A stretch of DNA of 26,155 nucleotides from Sulfidibacterium sp046706345 (GCA_046706345.1 JBJKPL010000335.1:1-26155), one strand, 5' to 3'. Shown: positions 15,457-24,491, counted from the first letter of the stretch. Numbers and translations are program-made. The notes: generated by a model from the letters alone, not told the origin.

Positions 15457-17583
15457 TTAATGCGCAAAGGATTCCCGTTCCTGCTTCATGCTTTGCGGGA
15501 AGGTGACCGGCAGTTTTCCCGACGGGTTGCTGTAACCCAGCAACACATCGGTCACGGCCTGACCGATAAACTCACCGTCAAACCAGGTCTCCAGCACGGC
15601 CGGAACCTGATTGACCCACGGTTCCACGGCAACCGGGGCACCGGAAGTCAGGATCACCACGGTTTTTTTATTGACAGCAGCTACTTTCCGGATCAGCTCG
15701 TTCTGATTTTCGGGTAGTTGCAGGTTCTTTCTGTCGAAACCTTCCGATTCAAAATGGTTCGATGTGCCGGCAAAAACCAGGACCACATCCGCCTTGCGGG
15801 CAGCAGCCACGGCTTTGGCAACGGAAGTCCCGGAAGGATACCGCCAGTTCAACGTGGTCATCAGGCTCACGCCCATATCGGGACTATATGGCAACGGGGC
15901 ATGATATTCAACTTTCACATCATACATTTTCCCGGCTTCCAGCCGGACCTTGTAAACGTTTCCTTTTCCGCCCTGCCAGTAAGGTGTTTTTCCGGTTTTC
16001 AGCACCTCTTTGTTGTTCAGATACAGAACCGACCGGCCAACGGAATGGAAGTTAAAAACATATTCACCGGTAACCGGTGCTTTAAGTTTCCCAACCCAAC
16101 GCACCGAGAACTTCCCTTTAAAATCAGGATGGGTTGCCACGGGGGTAACCTGCGCTGCACCCTGTCGGTAGTCGATTTGTGTTGCTTTGGTGACAACCGG
16201 TGTCCCTGCCAAACTATCATTATGAAAAAACTCTGCCGTTAACCCGTGGGTCACACCATCATTCTGATAGAAAAACTCCGGGGCGATGGGCTGGGGATAT
16301 TGGAACAGAATGCCGGGGGCATAGTCGATGACGGCTTTCCCTTTCAGGGCATGCTGCAATGCCGATAACGGACTGACCGTAAAATTGGGATGTACTTCTG
16401 CACTTCCGCCACCCACGGGTCTTGCAAAAGCGGCATTCGGACCGATCACGGCAATCCTTAATTTCTTATTCCCGTCAAGGGGAAGAAGATGATGCTCGTT
16501 TTTCAGCAAGACAATGGCCTCAACGGCTGCCTGCAAAGCATCTTTCTGTGTTTCTTTGGTGTTCAGCAATGTGTCGATCAAATGTTGCGGATAGGCCATC
16601 GTGGGCAGTACCTTTAATTGGTAAGCCGCGCTTAAAATGTGATCCACTTTGTCATCAATGGTGGCCATTTTTACCTTGCCGCTGTCAAGTGCCGGCAGCA
16701 AGGTCTTTTCGTTCAGATAGGTTCCGAAAGGCATCTCCAGATCCAGTGCATTGTTGACCGTGGGGAAAGCATAGTGCACACCCCCCCAGTCCGACATGAT
16801 CAACCCGTCGTAATGCCATTCTTTTCTTAGCACTTCATTCAACAAGAAGTGGTTGGCGCTGCAGAATTCTCCGTTTACCTTATTGTAAGCCGTCATGATG
16901 GCCAGCGAGTGTGCCCGTTGCACGGCCGCTTTAAATGCCGGAAAGTAAATTTCGCGCAACGTGCGTTCATCGATTTTTTCGTCGATACTCATCCGGTGAA
17001 ACTCCTGGCTGTTGGCCACGAAATGTTTCACCGTGGTGCCGATGCCTTCTTCCTGGACACCGAGGATATAGCTGACGCCCATTTGGGAGGTCAGGAAAGG
17101 ATCTTCGCCAAAGCCTTCAAAGGTCCTGCCGTTGAGCGGATTCCGCGCGATGTTGACATTGGGGCCCAGAATGATATTACGGCCTTTGCCGCGGACTTCC
17201 CTACCGATGCCCTGACCGATTTTCCTTACCAGGGTAGTGTCCCAGGTAGACGCCAGCGCAATCCCGGAAGGAAAGGAAGTGGAGCGTCCCCAACGTGCGC
17301 CCAGCGGGCCGTCATCCATGCGAATGGAAGGGATCCCCAACCTGGGAATGGGCTTGGTGCTCATGTTCACACCTCCCAGCAGGTCGATCTTTTCTTTGGT
17401 GGTTAGATGCGACATAAGATAGGCTTTTGAAAGCTTATCCTGCTTGTTGTCCGTTCGTTGACACGAGGAAAAGGCAACTAAAAAGAGAAACGAGAACAGC
17501 AAAGCCGTCCTAAAGGCAAGAGGGAAAATCCGCATTGCCTGTTTTTTTTCTGCACTGCCATAGGTGGCGATCCACTTTTTCAT
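15457..17583 (-). CDS. GH3 beta-glucosidase with PA14 domain, truncated by premature stop
   Basis: The 708-aa main part of a family 3 glycosidase. The N-terminus is a lipoprotein signal (SFLFLVAFSSC, Cys about 41); an internal Met at 17 (start 17535) would give a shorter, more typical signal peptide. Blocks: RMDDGPLGARWG, KHF (about 186-188), the nucleophile Asp about 265 in LIMSDWGGVH, a PA14 domain (about 447-580), and the acid/base candidate Glu about 614 in ESEGFDRKNLQLP. SDWGG and SEGFDR are those of PA14-type beta-glucosidases. The frame stops at TAA (15457-15459) right after FPQSMKQERESFAH, so the Fn3-like domain is lost; the missing part follows in frame. Either the gene is decaying, the base is a sequencing error, or a two-domain enzyme without Fn3 is made. 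It lies 42 nt after GH5. Confidence 0.88.
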   Translation of the reverse strand: MKKWIATYGSAEKKQAMRIFPLAFRTALLFSFLFLVAFSSCQRTDNKQDKLSKAYLMSHLTTKEKIDLLGGVNMSTKPIPRLGIPSIRMDDGPLGARWGRSTSFPSGIALASTWDTTLVRKIGQGIGREVRGKGRNIILGPNVNIARNPLNGRTFEGFGEDPFLTSQMGVSYILGVQEEGIGTTVKHFVANSQEFHRMSIDEKIDERTLREIYFPAFKAAVQRAHSLAIMTAYNKVNGEFCSANHFLLNEVLRKEWHYDGLIMSDWGGVHYAFPTVNNALDLEMPFGTYLNEKTLLPALDSGKVKMATIDDKVDHILSAAYQLKVLPTMAYPQHLIDTLLNTKETQKDALQAAVEAIVLLKNEHHLLPLDGNKKLRIAVIGPNAAFARPVGGGSAEVHPNFTVSPLSALQHALKGKAVIDYAPGILFQYPQPIAPEFFYQNDGVTHGLTAEFFHNDSLAGTPVVTKATQIDYRQGAAQVTPVATHPDFKGKFSVRWVGKLKAPVTGEYVFNFHSVGRSVLYLNNKEVLKTGKTPYWQGGKGNVYKVRLEAGKMYDVKVEYHAPLPYSPDMGVSLMTTLNWRYPSGTSVAKAVAAARKADVVLVFAGTSNHFESEGFDRKNLQLPENQNELIRKVAAVNKKTVVILTSGAPVAVEPWVNQVPAVLETWFDGEFIGQAVTDVLLGYSNPSGKLPVTFPQSMKQERESFAH

Positions 17584-17625
17584 GATCTTATTTTTTATGT
17601 GTTAATACCAAAATAACCTTTATTT

Positions 17626-18882
17626 TCAGGGTTTCATGCCCAGGGCTTGGATATATCCTTTGTTGATCTTGCAATCGGAGAACTTCAGATTTTGCAGTAA
17701 TTCGTCCAGGGCCATCCTGACGGTATCCTGCGCGGGCCGGTGTTCCCGGATTTTTTTAAACGACGAATTGTCCTGGTGGGTAAATTCTACGATCCGGTTC
17801 CAGTATTTGGGTTCCTTGATGGAAACCATGCAACTGGATTTAACCATTTTCTTGTAAGGCCAGAATGTCCAGCCAATGTTGTTTTTCTCAAGCAGCGTCC
17901 GGAACCCGTGGATCCAGGCATCGTTGTTTTCACCGGTTTCGCCCATGTACAGCGGAAGATCGGTTTTAGTCCGGAAATCCAGAAAGTCCTGGATGGCTTT
18001 CTGTACCGTGTCACACCAGTAACGATGGCAGGTGTACATCATATTCTTGTCAAAATGATAATCGTGGAAGACCTTAAAATTCCCGTCCCATTGGGCGCCG
18101 CCCAGGATCATCACATGATTTTTATCTACTTTCCGGATGTCTTTCACAACGCGTTCGTAAAGCGGTTCCAGCTGCTTGTTGAGCATATCCATGTCTTTTC
18201 CAAAGTAAGGCGCAATGGGTTCGTTCAGCAGATCGTATCCCAACACCGTGGGATTATCGGCATAATGACGGGCAATGCGCTCCCAGATGCTGCAATAGAG
18301 TTCCTGATCTTTTTCATTTACCATCAGCCAGGGATAGCCGTAACTGTCGTCAATGTTGTCGCCGGTTTGGCCTCCGGGGGCATCGTGCATGTCCAGGATC
18401 ACATAAATACCTTCCTCATGGCACCAGGAGATCACCCGGTCGAGCAGTTCAAATCCACGATTCGGATCGTTGCTGCCCATATAATTTTCTTTGGTGAACA
18501 GTTTGTAATGAAACGGTATACGCACCGTATTCATCCCGGCTTCATGAATAAAATGGATGTCCTGACGCGTGATGTAGCCGTCCTGGAATTTCCGCCAGAA
18601 CTGATTGACAAACTGGGGACCCACCATTTCTTTCAACGACTGGTCGATCAGGTGAAAACAATTCACTTCGCCAAACAGAAACATATAGCCTTCGGGATTG
18701 AGCCAGTTGCCCAGGTTGATCCCTTTGATCAGGAAAGGTTTCCCGTCGGGGGCGATCAGATTTTGTTTATCCACATGGATGAACTGATTCATTGAATGTT
18801 GCCTGGCCTCTTTGTAAGCCGGCAGGGTGAAGACCATGGTCAGCAATCCGAGGACCAGCAAGGTGATTTTAAAATTTTTCAT
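17626..18882 (-). CDS. GH5 family glycosidase (cellulase/exo-glucanase-like)
   Basis: A 418-aa secreted enzyme with a type I-like signal peptide (MKNFKITLLVLGLLTMVFTLPA) and no lipobox, so probably periplasmic. The (beta/alpha)8 fold of GH5 is shown by GINLGNWLNPEG (about 54-65), GMNTVRIPFHY, VILDMHDAPGGQ, YDLLNEP with acid/base Glu about 221, the MMYTCHRYW block, and MGETGE with nucleophile Glu about 315, then GWTFWPYK. The NLGNWL start resembles beta-1,3-exoglucanase and beta-1,6-glucanase members of GH5, but I cannot assign a subfamily. A beta-glucosidic linkage is the likely target given the neighbouring GH16, GH30 and GH3 genes. It starts 34 nt after the GH16 stop. Confidence 0.88.
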   Translation of the reverse strand: MKNFKITLLVLGLLTMVFTLPAYKEARQHSMNQFIHVDKQNLIAPDGKPFLIKGINLGNWLNPEGYMFLFGEVNCFHLIDQSLKEMVGPQFVNQFWRKFQDGYITRQDIHFIHEAGMNTVRIPFHYKLFTKENYMGSNDPNRGFELLDRVISWCHEEGIYVILDMHDAPGGQTGDNIDDSYGYPWLMVNEKDQELYCSIWERIARHYADNPTVLGYDLLNEPIAPYFGKDMDMLNKQLEPLYERVVKDIRKVDKNHVMILGGAQWDGNFKVFHDYHFDKNMMYTCHRYWCDTVQKAIQDFLDFRTKTDLPLYMGETGENNDAWIHGFRTLLEKNNIGWTFWPYKKMVKSSCMVSIKEPKYWNRIVEFTHQDNSSFKKIREHRPAQDTVRMALDELLQNLKFSDCKINKGYIQALGMKP

Positions 18883-18916
18883 GACAATTCATTTTGGTTC
18901 TGGTGGTATAATCCAT

Positions 18917-19990
18917 TTACTGATAGGAATATACTCTCACATAATCGATTTTATAGGTCTGCGGGAAGACAGAATCATCCACGCCCTTGGCGCCGCCCCA
19001 GTTACCTCCGATGGCCAGGTTCAGGATAATGAAACAGGGTTTGTTGAAGGGCCAGTTGTTGGGGGTCTTCACCGCCGGATCATAGGTATAATATGGTTTC
19101 GATGGGTCATCGATCCAGTATTCGATCTTACTGGGAGTCCAGGTCATGCCGTAAATATGATAGGCGCTGTCGCAATCAGCCAGCTGCACCCTACCGAAGT
19201 TCACGGTATTCCCGTAGCTGGAAGGCGTGTGAATGGAACCCTGAACCCAGGTAGGATCATACCCCACATTTTCCATGATGTCGAGTTCGCCGCAGGCCGG
19301 CCAGCCCACATTGCCGATGTCGGAACCGAGCATCCAGAATGCCGGCCAGGTGCCTCTTCCGCCCGGGAGCTTCGCACGCACTTCCACCCTTCCGTAAAGA
19401 AATTCTTCTTTTCCCGCGGTGTTGATGCGGGAGGACGTATAATCGCCCACATGCTGCCCGGGGCCCACCAGCCTGGCCACAATGGACAAAAATCCGTTAT
19501 TGACGATGGCATTTTGGTTGGTATAATTCTCCCATTCGTTGTTGCCCCAGCCACTCTGACCCAGATCGTAGTTCCAATCCTGGGTGTTCAGGGTGGAGCC
19601 GTTGAATTCATCGCTCCAGATCAGCTTGTTGGGAACATAGTTAGGGTCGTCAGAAGCTATGGTAACATTTTTGGAGGTGGAAACGGTACTTCCGTTTGGC
19701 AGGTATAGCGTCAAAGAGACCGAATAGATTCCTTTTTTAGGAAAATAATAGGTAAACGTGGTGTCCTGCTGCAGCGTTTCACCCGCCATCGCCCATTGGA
19801 GATAACTATAGTTTCCCGAGGCTTTGCCATGAAAAACGATATAGTTGGCACTGTCGGTGGAATTCACCGGATTATAAGTGAAGTCGGCCGCCGGCGTCCC
19901 GTAAAGGATGCCATTGGAATCGCTTTTTTTACTGCAACCCATAAAGACGAGTAAAAGCGATGCGAACAAAAAATATTTAAATGATTTCAT
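18917..19990 (-). CDS. GH16 laminarinase-like lipoprotein with PKD-like domain
   Basis: A 357-aa lipoprotein, likely an endo-beta-1,3-glucanase exposed at the cell surface. The signal peptide is MKSFKYFLFASLLLVFMGCSKK (Cys 19). A PKD-like beta-sandwich follows (about 35-112; FTYNPVNS, YYFPKKGIYSVSLTLYLPNGS, then NVTI). The GH16 jelly roll runs from about 122 to the end: LIWSDEFNGSTLN, GWGNNEWENYT, YGRVEVRAKLPGGRGTWPAFWMLGS, the catalytic GELDIMENVG (nucleophile Glu about 235, Asp 237, acid/base Glu about 240), and FFIILNLAIGGNWGG-like and YKIDYVRVYSYQ end blocks (FIILNLAIGGNW as written). The active-site motif ExDxME is the form seen in laminarinases. The start at 19990 was chosen because a longer frame (to 20077) would overlap the GH30 gene and hide the signal peptide. 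Confidence 0.92.
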   Translation of the reverse strand: MKSFKYFLFASLLLVFMGCSKKSDSNGILYGTPAADFTYNPVNSTDSANYIVFHGKASGNYSYLQWAMAGETLQQDTTFTYYFPKKGIYSVSLTLYLPNGSTVSTSKNVTIASDDPNYVPNKLIWSDEFNGSTLNTQDWNYDLGQSGWGNNEWENYTNQNAIVNNGFLSIVARLVGPGQHVGDYTSSRINTAGKEEFLYGRVEVRAKLPGGRGTWPAFWMLGSDIGNVGWPACGELDIMENVGYDPTWVQGSIHTPSSYGNTVNFGRVQLADCDSAYHIYGMTWTPSKIEYWIDDPSKPYYTYDPAVKTPNNWPFNKPCFIILNLAIGGNWGGAKGVDDSVFPQTYKIDYVRVYSYQ

Positions 19991-20010
19991 TTTCAAATTC
20001 TTTTTTAAGA

Positions 20011-21411
20011 TTACCAAACATAGGTTCCTACGGATCCGGAATTCAGGCTCGAAGAAAAGACCTGTCCGTGGAACCAAACATCAAAATCCTGCACTTTCTT
20101 TCCATTGTTGATGACAAGGAGAACCGTTTTTCCTTTCGGGGTTTTAAAGGCCACATCGTTGAGTCCCAGCACCCGGTTGGAGGCAATCCGCACCGAACCG
20201 GGACGTACAAATTTGGCGGCATGGGCGACGATGTAATAGCCGGGATTCCGGGTGACCGAATCACCCTGCAGGGTGATCCCCCCCAGACAAATATTGCATC
20301 CACCCGGAGTATGGGGCGTATAGTCGGGACTGGATGCGAGATTCCATTCGATAACATTTTTGCTCCAGTGGCGCATGGCGCCGATGATCAGCTGGTTGAT
20401 ATGGAACGGAATGTCTTTGGCGAAGTTGCCGGGGGCCCCCACCCACAATTCCGTGAAATAAAGATTCTTGTTGGGATAGGCATTGTGCACGTCGCTCAAG
20501 GCGCTGATCTTTCCTCCGTATAAATGAAAGGCCGACCCGTCGATATACTTCCGTGCTTGCGGATCATTCAGGATCTGGATGGGATAATCCGGACGATCGG
20601 CATTGTGATCATAAATGATGATCTTGGTATGGATGTCCGCCTTTTGAAACGCAGGTCCCAAAAAATTCTTGATAAACTCATCCTGCTGCGAAGCATACAT
20701 CAGCATGCTCGGATTGTTGCCCGGGTAAAGGGGTTCATTTTGCACGGTGATGGCGTCGATGCGGATGCCGTGTTTTTTCATGGCCAGGATGTACTTGACG
20801 AAATAATGGGCATAGGCTTCATAGTATTCCGGTTTCAGACTGCCGCCGCGGGTGCTGTCGTTGGTTTTCATCCACGCCGGGGCAGACCAGGGGGAACCCA
20901 GAATTTTGATGTCGGGATTGATGGCCAGGATCTGTTTCAGCACAGGGATCACAGTGTGCAGATCCTGTCCGAGGTCAAACTTCTTCAGCCCGGGATCGGT
21001 CTGACCGGCCAGAACATCATCGTAGGAATACGCATGATCATTCAAATCGGAGGAACCGATGCTGATTCGCAGGTAACTGGTGCCGATGTTGTTGCCGTCA
21101 TCTGCAAAGAGGTTCTTCAGCAGCGCCTGTCGTGCGGCAGGACTCATCTGTTCGATCAGCCAGGCGCTGCCTCCCGTCAGGGCAAATCCAAAACCGTCGA
21201 CAGACTGGAAAGTACGGTTGTCTTCCACGCTGATCAGCGGAGTATCTTTCAGGTCTGCCGGAGGTTGAGAAAAGCTAAGGTCCTGCTGGCGCTGGAACAG
21301 CACGGTCTTATCCGTGTTCGTCAGCCAGAACTGAACCTGTTGGGCTGTGGCTGTCTGCCAGAAACAGACCAGCAACAAACCCGTCAGAAGATATCCTAAT
21401 TTACTTTTCAT
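20011..21411 (-). CDS. GH30 glucanase, GH30_3-like, secreted (periplasmic) paralogue
   Basis: A 466-aa enzyme, by family likely an endo-beta-1,6-glucanase. The signal peptide is MKSKLGYLLTGLLLVCFWQTATAQ with no lipidated Cys, so it is expected in the periplasm or secreted. GH30 blocks: SVDGFGFALTGGSA, SYLRISIGSSDLN, GSPWSAPAWMKTN, TVQNEP (acid/base Glu about 226), AFHLYGG, LYFTELW (nucleophile Glu about 321), then the beta-sandwich part KFVRPGSVRI and VAFKTPKGKTVLLVINN. It is a clear paralogue of the GH30 gene at 22892-24403: the same motifs occur in the same order. B. thetaiotaomicron BT3312 (GH30_3, beta-1,6-glucanase) is the nearest characterised comparison I can name. The ATG at 21411 lies 13 nt after the previous stop; an upstream ATG at 21432 would overlap it. 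Confidence 0.9.
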   Translation of the reverse strand: MKSKLGYLLTGLLLVCFWQTATAQQVQFWLTNTDKTVLFQRQQDLSFSQPPADLKDTPLISVEDNRTFQSVDGFGFALTGGSAWLIEQMSPAARQALLKNLFADDGNNIGTSYLRISIGSSDLNDHAYSYDDVLAGQTDPGLKKFDLGQDLHTVIPVLKQILAINPDIKILGSPWSAPAWMKTNDSTRGGSLKPEYYEAYAHYFVKYILAMKKHGIRIDAITVQNEPLYPGNNPSMLMYASQQDEFIKNFLGPAFQKADIHTKIIIYDHNADRPDYPIQILNDPQARKYIDGSAFHLYGGKISALSDVHNAYPNKNLYFTELWVGAPGNFAKDIPFHINQLIIGAMRHWSKNVIEWNLASSPDYTPHTPGGCNICLGGITLQGDSVTRNPGYYIVAHAAKFVRPGSVRIASNRVLGLNDVAFKTPKGKTVLLVINNGKKVQDFDVWFHGQVFSSSLNSGSVGTYVW

Positions 21412-21424
21412 GGCTCGGTGTTTT

Positions 21425-22876
21425 CTATTCAACGATCAAGGTAGAGATGGAGTGTGGCAGGCTGGTGGTGGTGGCCGCATCGCCGGCAATCCAGACGTGA
21501 TAGGTGATCTTCTGATCGGTAGGATTCATCACGATGATGGCCAGCTTGCCGTCAGGGTTCCTGAAGGCGGTAGTGAGCAGTTTGCTGGCGCTGGAAGCGC
21601 TGATGATCCTTTTGGCGCCAGGCCGCACGAATTTTGAAAACTGACCGATGTAATAATAAATGTTGGTGAAAATAAGCTGTCCTGTTTGGGTATTGGCGAT
21701 GATGGGTGCAAAACAGTAATTTTTCACATGATTGGGCCCGCCTTTTTCATTCAAAAGCACATTCCAGTCGGTCCAGGCCTCGGTGCCGTCGTTGAAATCA
21801 TGGATCATGGAGCGGCCGTAAAATTCGCCCAGGTTCCAGTCGTGCAACTGGCTGAAGTTGAACGGGCCTTCGCAGCCTTCGGTAAAGATCAGGTGTTTGT
21901 CGGGATACGCTTGGTGAACACGTGCTTCGTTGGCAAAGAGCATCACTCCGTTTTTCAGGTATTCATACCAGTGATAGCCCACACCCCAGACATATTTTGC
22001 GGCCTCCGGATCGTTCAGGATCACGCTGGCGCGCTGATACAACAAATCGCGGTTATGATCCCAGACAATCAGTTTCACGTTACGCATTCCGTCTTTTACA
22101 AGGGTAGGACCCAGATAATTTTTCACAAAATCGCGTTCCTCATCGGCAGTATAAATGCAGGATTCCCAGGTCTGGTTTGCCATGGGCTCATTCTGCACGG
22201 TCAGCCCCCAAATCGGCACTCCCTGGGCGGCATAGGCATTGACAAATTTCACATAATAATTGGCCCAAGCCTGGCGGTATTTCGGCAGAAGTTTACAACC
22301 GTGCAGCATGTTGTAGTTGGTCTTCATCCAGGCCGGAGGACTCCAGGGGCTGGCAAAGACCTTCAGATCCCCGCCGGCAGCTTTCATGGCATCCTTGATA
22401 AAGGGAATCCGGTATTTCAGATCATGTGCCACACTGAAGGTTTTCAGCGCTGAATCGCCTTTGGCAACGTAGGTATAGCTTTCGCTCGAAAAATCGCAGC
22501 TGTTGATGTTGGTGCGGCCAAAAGTATAGCCGATGCCTTTCACGGGATTATAATACGCCGTCAGGAATTCCTGCTGTTGTTTTTTGGGAAGTTGTGCGAA
22601 AGTCTCCGCGGAAGCATCCGTCAGGGCGCCACCGATCCCAATGATCGTTTGGAATTGTTTGGTAGGATCCACAAAGATCCACGATTCTCTTTCCAGGGGC
22701 TGGGCAGCGGGCTTCATTTGAACGGAACCCACCGGTGTCAGTCTCAGGTTGGTGTTTTTGGCAGTGGTGATAATTTCGATCTTCCTGCCGGAAAAATTCG
22801 TTGTCTGGCTTCGGGCCGGCATTGTGAATGCCAGCAGCGAGGCCGCCAGAAGCTGAATGGTAATTTTTAATTTCAT
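21425..22876 (-). CDS. GH30 glucosylceramidase-like glucosidase (GH30_1-like)
   Basis: A 483-aa enzyme with signal peptide MKLKITIQLLAASLLAFTMPARSQ and no lipobox. GH30 blocks: FQTIIGIGGALTDASAETF, GYTFGRTNINSCDFS, FASPWSPPAWMKTN, LTVQNEP with acid/base Glu about 230, VGYHWY, LIFTEGCEG with nucleophile Glu about 333, then a C-terminal beta-sandwich with KFVRPGAKRI. GRTNINSCDFS and FTEGC set it apart from the two GH30_3-like neighbours and match the glucocerebrosidase-like branch, which in marine laminarin loci includes exo-beta-1,6-glucosidases. A role in trimming beta-1,6 branches in the periplasm is plausible. It starts 15 nt after the stop of the GH30 lipoprotein gene, so it is in the same operon. 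Substrate not proven by sequence. Confidence 0.9.
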   Translation of the reverse strand: MKLKITIQLLAASLLAFTMPARSQTTNFSGRKIEIITTAKNTNLRLTPVGSVQMKPAAQPLERESWIFVDPTKQFQTIIGIGGALTDASAETFAQLPKKQQQEFLTAYYNPVKGIGYTFGRTNINSCDFSSESYTYVAKGDSALKTFSVAHDLKYRIPFIKDAMKAAGGDLKVFASPWSPPAWMKTNYNMLHGCKLLPKYRQAWANYYVKFVNAYAAQGVPIWGLTVQNEPMANQTWESCIYTADEERDFVKNYLGPTLVKDGMRNVKLIVWDHNRDLLYQRASVILNDPEAAKYVWGVGYHWYEYLKNGVMLFANEARVHQAYPDKHLIFTEGCEGPFNFSQLHDWNLGEFYGRSMIHDFNDGTEAWTDWNVLLNEKGGPNHVKNYCFAPIIANTQTGQLIFTNIYYYIGQFSKFVRPGAKRIISASSASKLLTTAFRNPDGKLAIIVMNPTDQKITYHVWIAGDAATTTSLPHSISTLIVE

Positions 22877-22891
22877 AACATGATGTATTTT

Positions 22892-24403
22892 TTATTTCCA
22901 AATAAAAGTTCCCACCGCACCGGCGGCCAGGGTTGGAGAAACGATCTTTCCGCGAAAACGGATGTTAAACGTGGCGGAATAACTTCCGGAATTGAGAACG
23001 ATCAGTACTTTTTTTCCATCCGGAGTTTTGAATGCCACATCCAGCAGATCACCGGTATTGTTTGATCCGATGCGCACGGAACCGGGTCTCACAAATTTCG
23101 CCGCCTGGGCGATAATGTAGTAACTGACATTCCGGGTGACGGCGTCATTTGATCCGATGGTCAGGGCACCCAGACAAGTGGAACATCCCCCGTTGGTATG
23201 CAACGACTGGGTGGGATCGGAGGCCAGATTCCATTCAATGACATTCTTACTCCAGTTTCGGGTGGCCCCGATGATCAGATTCTTAACATGCCAGTCCAGG
23301 TCGCCACCAAAATTTCCGCTGGAGGAAGTATATTGTTCAGTGAAATAAAGGTTCTTGTTGGGAAAAGCATTATGAACCGTGGACATGGTGTTGATGTCCC
23401 CGGCGTATAAGTGGAATGCGGACCCGTCGATATATTTTGCGGCAGCGGTATCACTCAGGATCGAGATCGGATATTCCGGATGATCCAGGTTGTGGTCGTA
23501 GATAATGATCTTGGTGTCGAGGTGGTTTGCTTTGAAAGCCGGTCCGAGATAATTTTTCACGAACACGTCCTCTTCGGCGGCCGTCATGAGCATGGCCGGA
23601 TTGTTATACGCGTTCAGCGGCTCGTTCTGCGGGGTAACAGCTGTAATGTGAATGCCTTCCGCCTCCATGGCCTGGATATATTTCACAAAGTATTTGGCAT
23701 ACACGCCATAGTACTCGGTTTTCAAACTGCCTCCTTCGTAGTTGTCGTTGGTTTTCATCCAAATGGGTGCCGTCCAGGGGGTCGCGATGATTTGGATGGA
23801 AGGATCCAGCGCCACGATCTTTTGCAGCACCGGGATCAGGTCTTTCTTTTCTTTTTCGAGAGTGAAATTCTGAAGGGCGGTATCTGATGTCTGGCCCGGA
23901 TTCAACTCATCGTAGGTAAAGGGCTCGCTGCTCAGGTCCGAGGCCCCGAGGCTGATGCGCAGATAGCTCACACCGATATTCGTTGAATCGGTCAGGAATA
24001 ATTCCTTCAGCAGCGCTGCTTTCGTATTGGGCGAAAGATAGTTGATCAATTCGGCGCTGGCACCTGTCAGCGCAAAACCAAAACCATCAATGGACTGATA
24101 GGTCTGGGTGGTATCCACATCGATGGTGGAATTTCCGTTGGGGGTGGAACTAAAGACCAGACCGGCTTGTGTTTGCTCCTGAAACAACACCGACTGATCG
24201 GCGTTGGTCATCCAGAACGCAACATCGGATTTCACCGGGGTAGGGATACTATCGTTGTTTACGGGAGGATTGTTGGTGGGGTTATTTTTTTTACATCCGG
24301 GAAAGGAAATCAGGACAAATACCAACAGTCCCAAAAAAAGGGATTTCTGGAGGAAAAAACCGCTCTTGTAACTGGTTAAAATTTTGGACTTAATTTTCTT
24401 CAC
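22892..24403 (-). CDS. GH30 glucanase, GH30_3-like, lipoprotein
   Basis: A 503-aa lipoprotein, probably an endo-beta-1,6-glucanase on the outer membrane surface. A long N-terminal region ends in LISFPGCKKNN (Cys about 37), and a Pro/Asn-rich linker (38-57) keeps the enzyme away from the membrane. GH30 blocks: SIDGFGFALTGASAEL, SYLRISLGASDLS, ATPWTAPIWMKTND, TPQNEP with acid/base Glu about 261, AFHLYAGD, LYFTEQY with nucleophile Glu about 356, and KFVRPGSVRIGSN. It parallels the gene at 20011-21411 block by block, differing mainly in the anchor. A GGCSTCLG segment near 412-419 corresponds to GGCNICLG in the paralogue, a possible disulfide. The spacer before this gene holds copy 2 of the 45-nt palindrome. 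Confidence 0.92.
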   Translation of the reverse strand: MKKIKSKILTSYKSGFFLQKSLFLGLLVFVLISFPGCKKNNPTNNPPVNNDSIPTPVKSDVAFWMTNADQSVLFQEQTQAGLVFSSTPNGNSTIDVDTTQTYQSIDGFGFALTGASAELINYLSPNTKAALLKELFLTDSTNIGVSYLRISLGASDLSSEPFTYDELNPGQTSDTALQNFTLEKEKKDLIPVLQKIVALDPSIQIIATPWTAPIWMKTNDNYEGGSLKTEYYGVYAKYFVKYIQAMEAEGIHITAVTPQNEPLNAYNNPAMLMTAAEEDVFVKNYLGPAFKANHLDTKIIIYDHNLDHPEYPISILSDTAAAKYIDGSAFHLYAGDINTMSTVHNAFPNKNLYFTEQYTSSSGNFGGDLDWHVKNLIIGATRNWSKNVIEWNLASDPTQSLHTNGGCSTCLGALTIGSNDAVTRNVSYYIIAQAAKFVRPGSVRIGSNNTGDLLDVAFKTPDGKKVLIVLNSGSYSATFNIRFRGKIVSPTLAAGAVGTFIWK

Positions 24404-24446
24404 ATCTAATAATTAAATAATCTGGTCAAGATTTATCGAAAAATAA

Positions 24447-24491
24447 ATGGGACCATCTAAAAATCACGTTATGAGATTCAGACAGCCCCAT
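24447..24491 (-). repeat. 45-nt imperfect palindrome, copy 2
   Basis: The same element as 4500-4544, in the 135-nt spacer between the GH16 and GH30 genes, 47 nt after the upstream stop and 43 nt before the downstream start. On the minus strand it begins ATGGGGCTGTCTGAAT and ends TTTTTAGATGGTCCCAT. Compared with copy 1, six bases differ; the changes at positions 6, 8, 9, 37 and 40 fall in the stem and leave it paired or improve it (A.C to G-U, C-G to U-G, G.G to G-U). Confidence 0.85.

Noticed and set aside
15457..15459. Reassigned stop codon or programmed recoding
   Set aside because: TAA ends ccsA, susC, susD, MFS and other genes here, and no slippery site or special downstream structure was seen; nonsense mutation or sequence error is simpler.
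19991..20077. Longer N-terminus of the PKD-GH16 protein
   Set aside because: It overlaps the end of the GH30 gene by 67 nt and hides a good lipoprotein signal starting at 19990.
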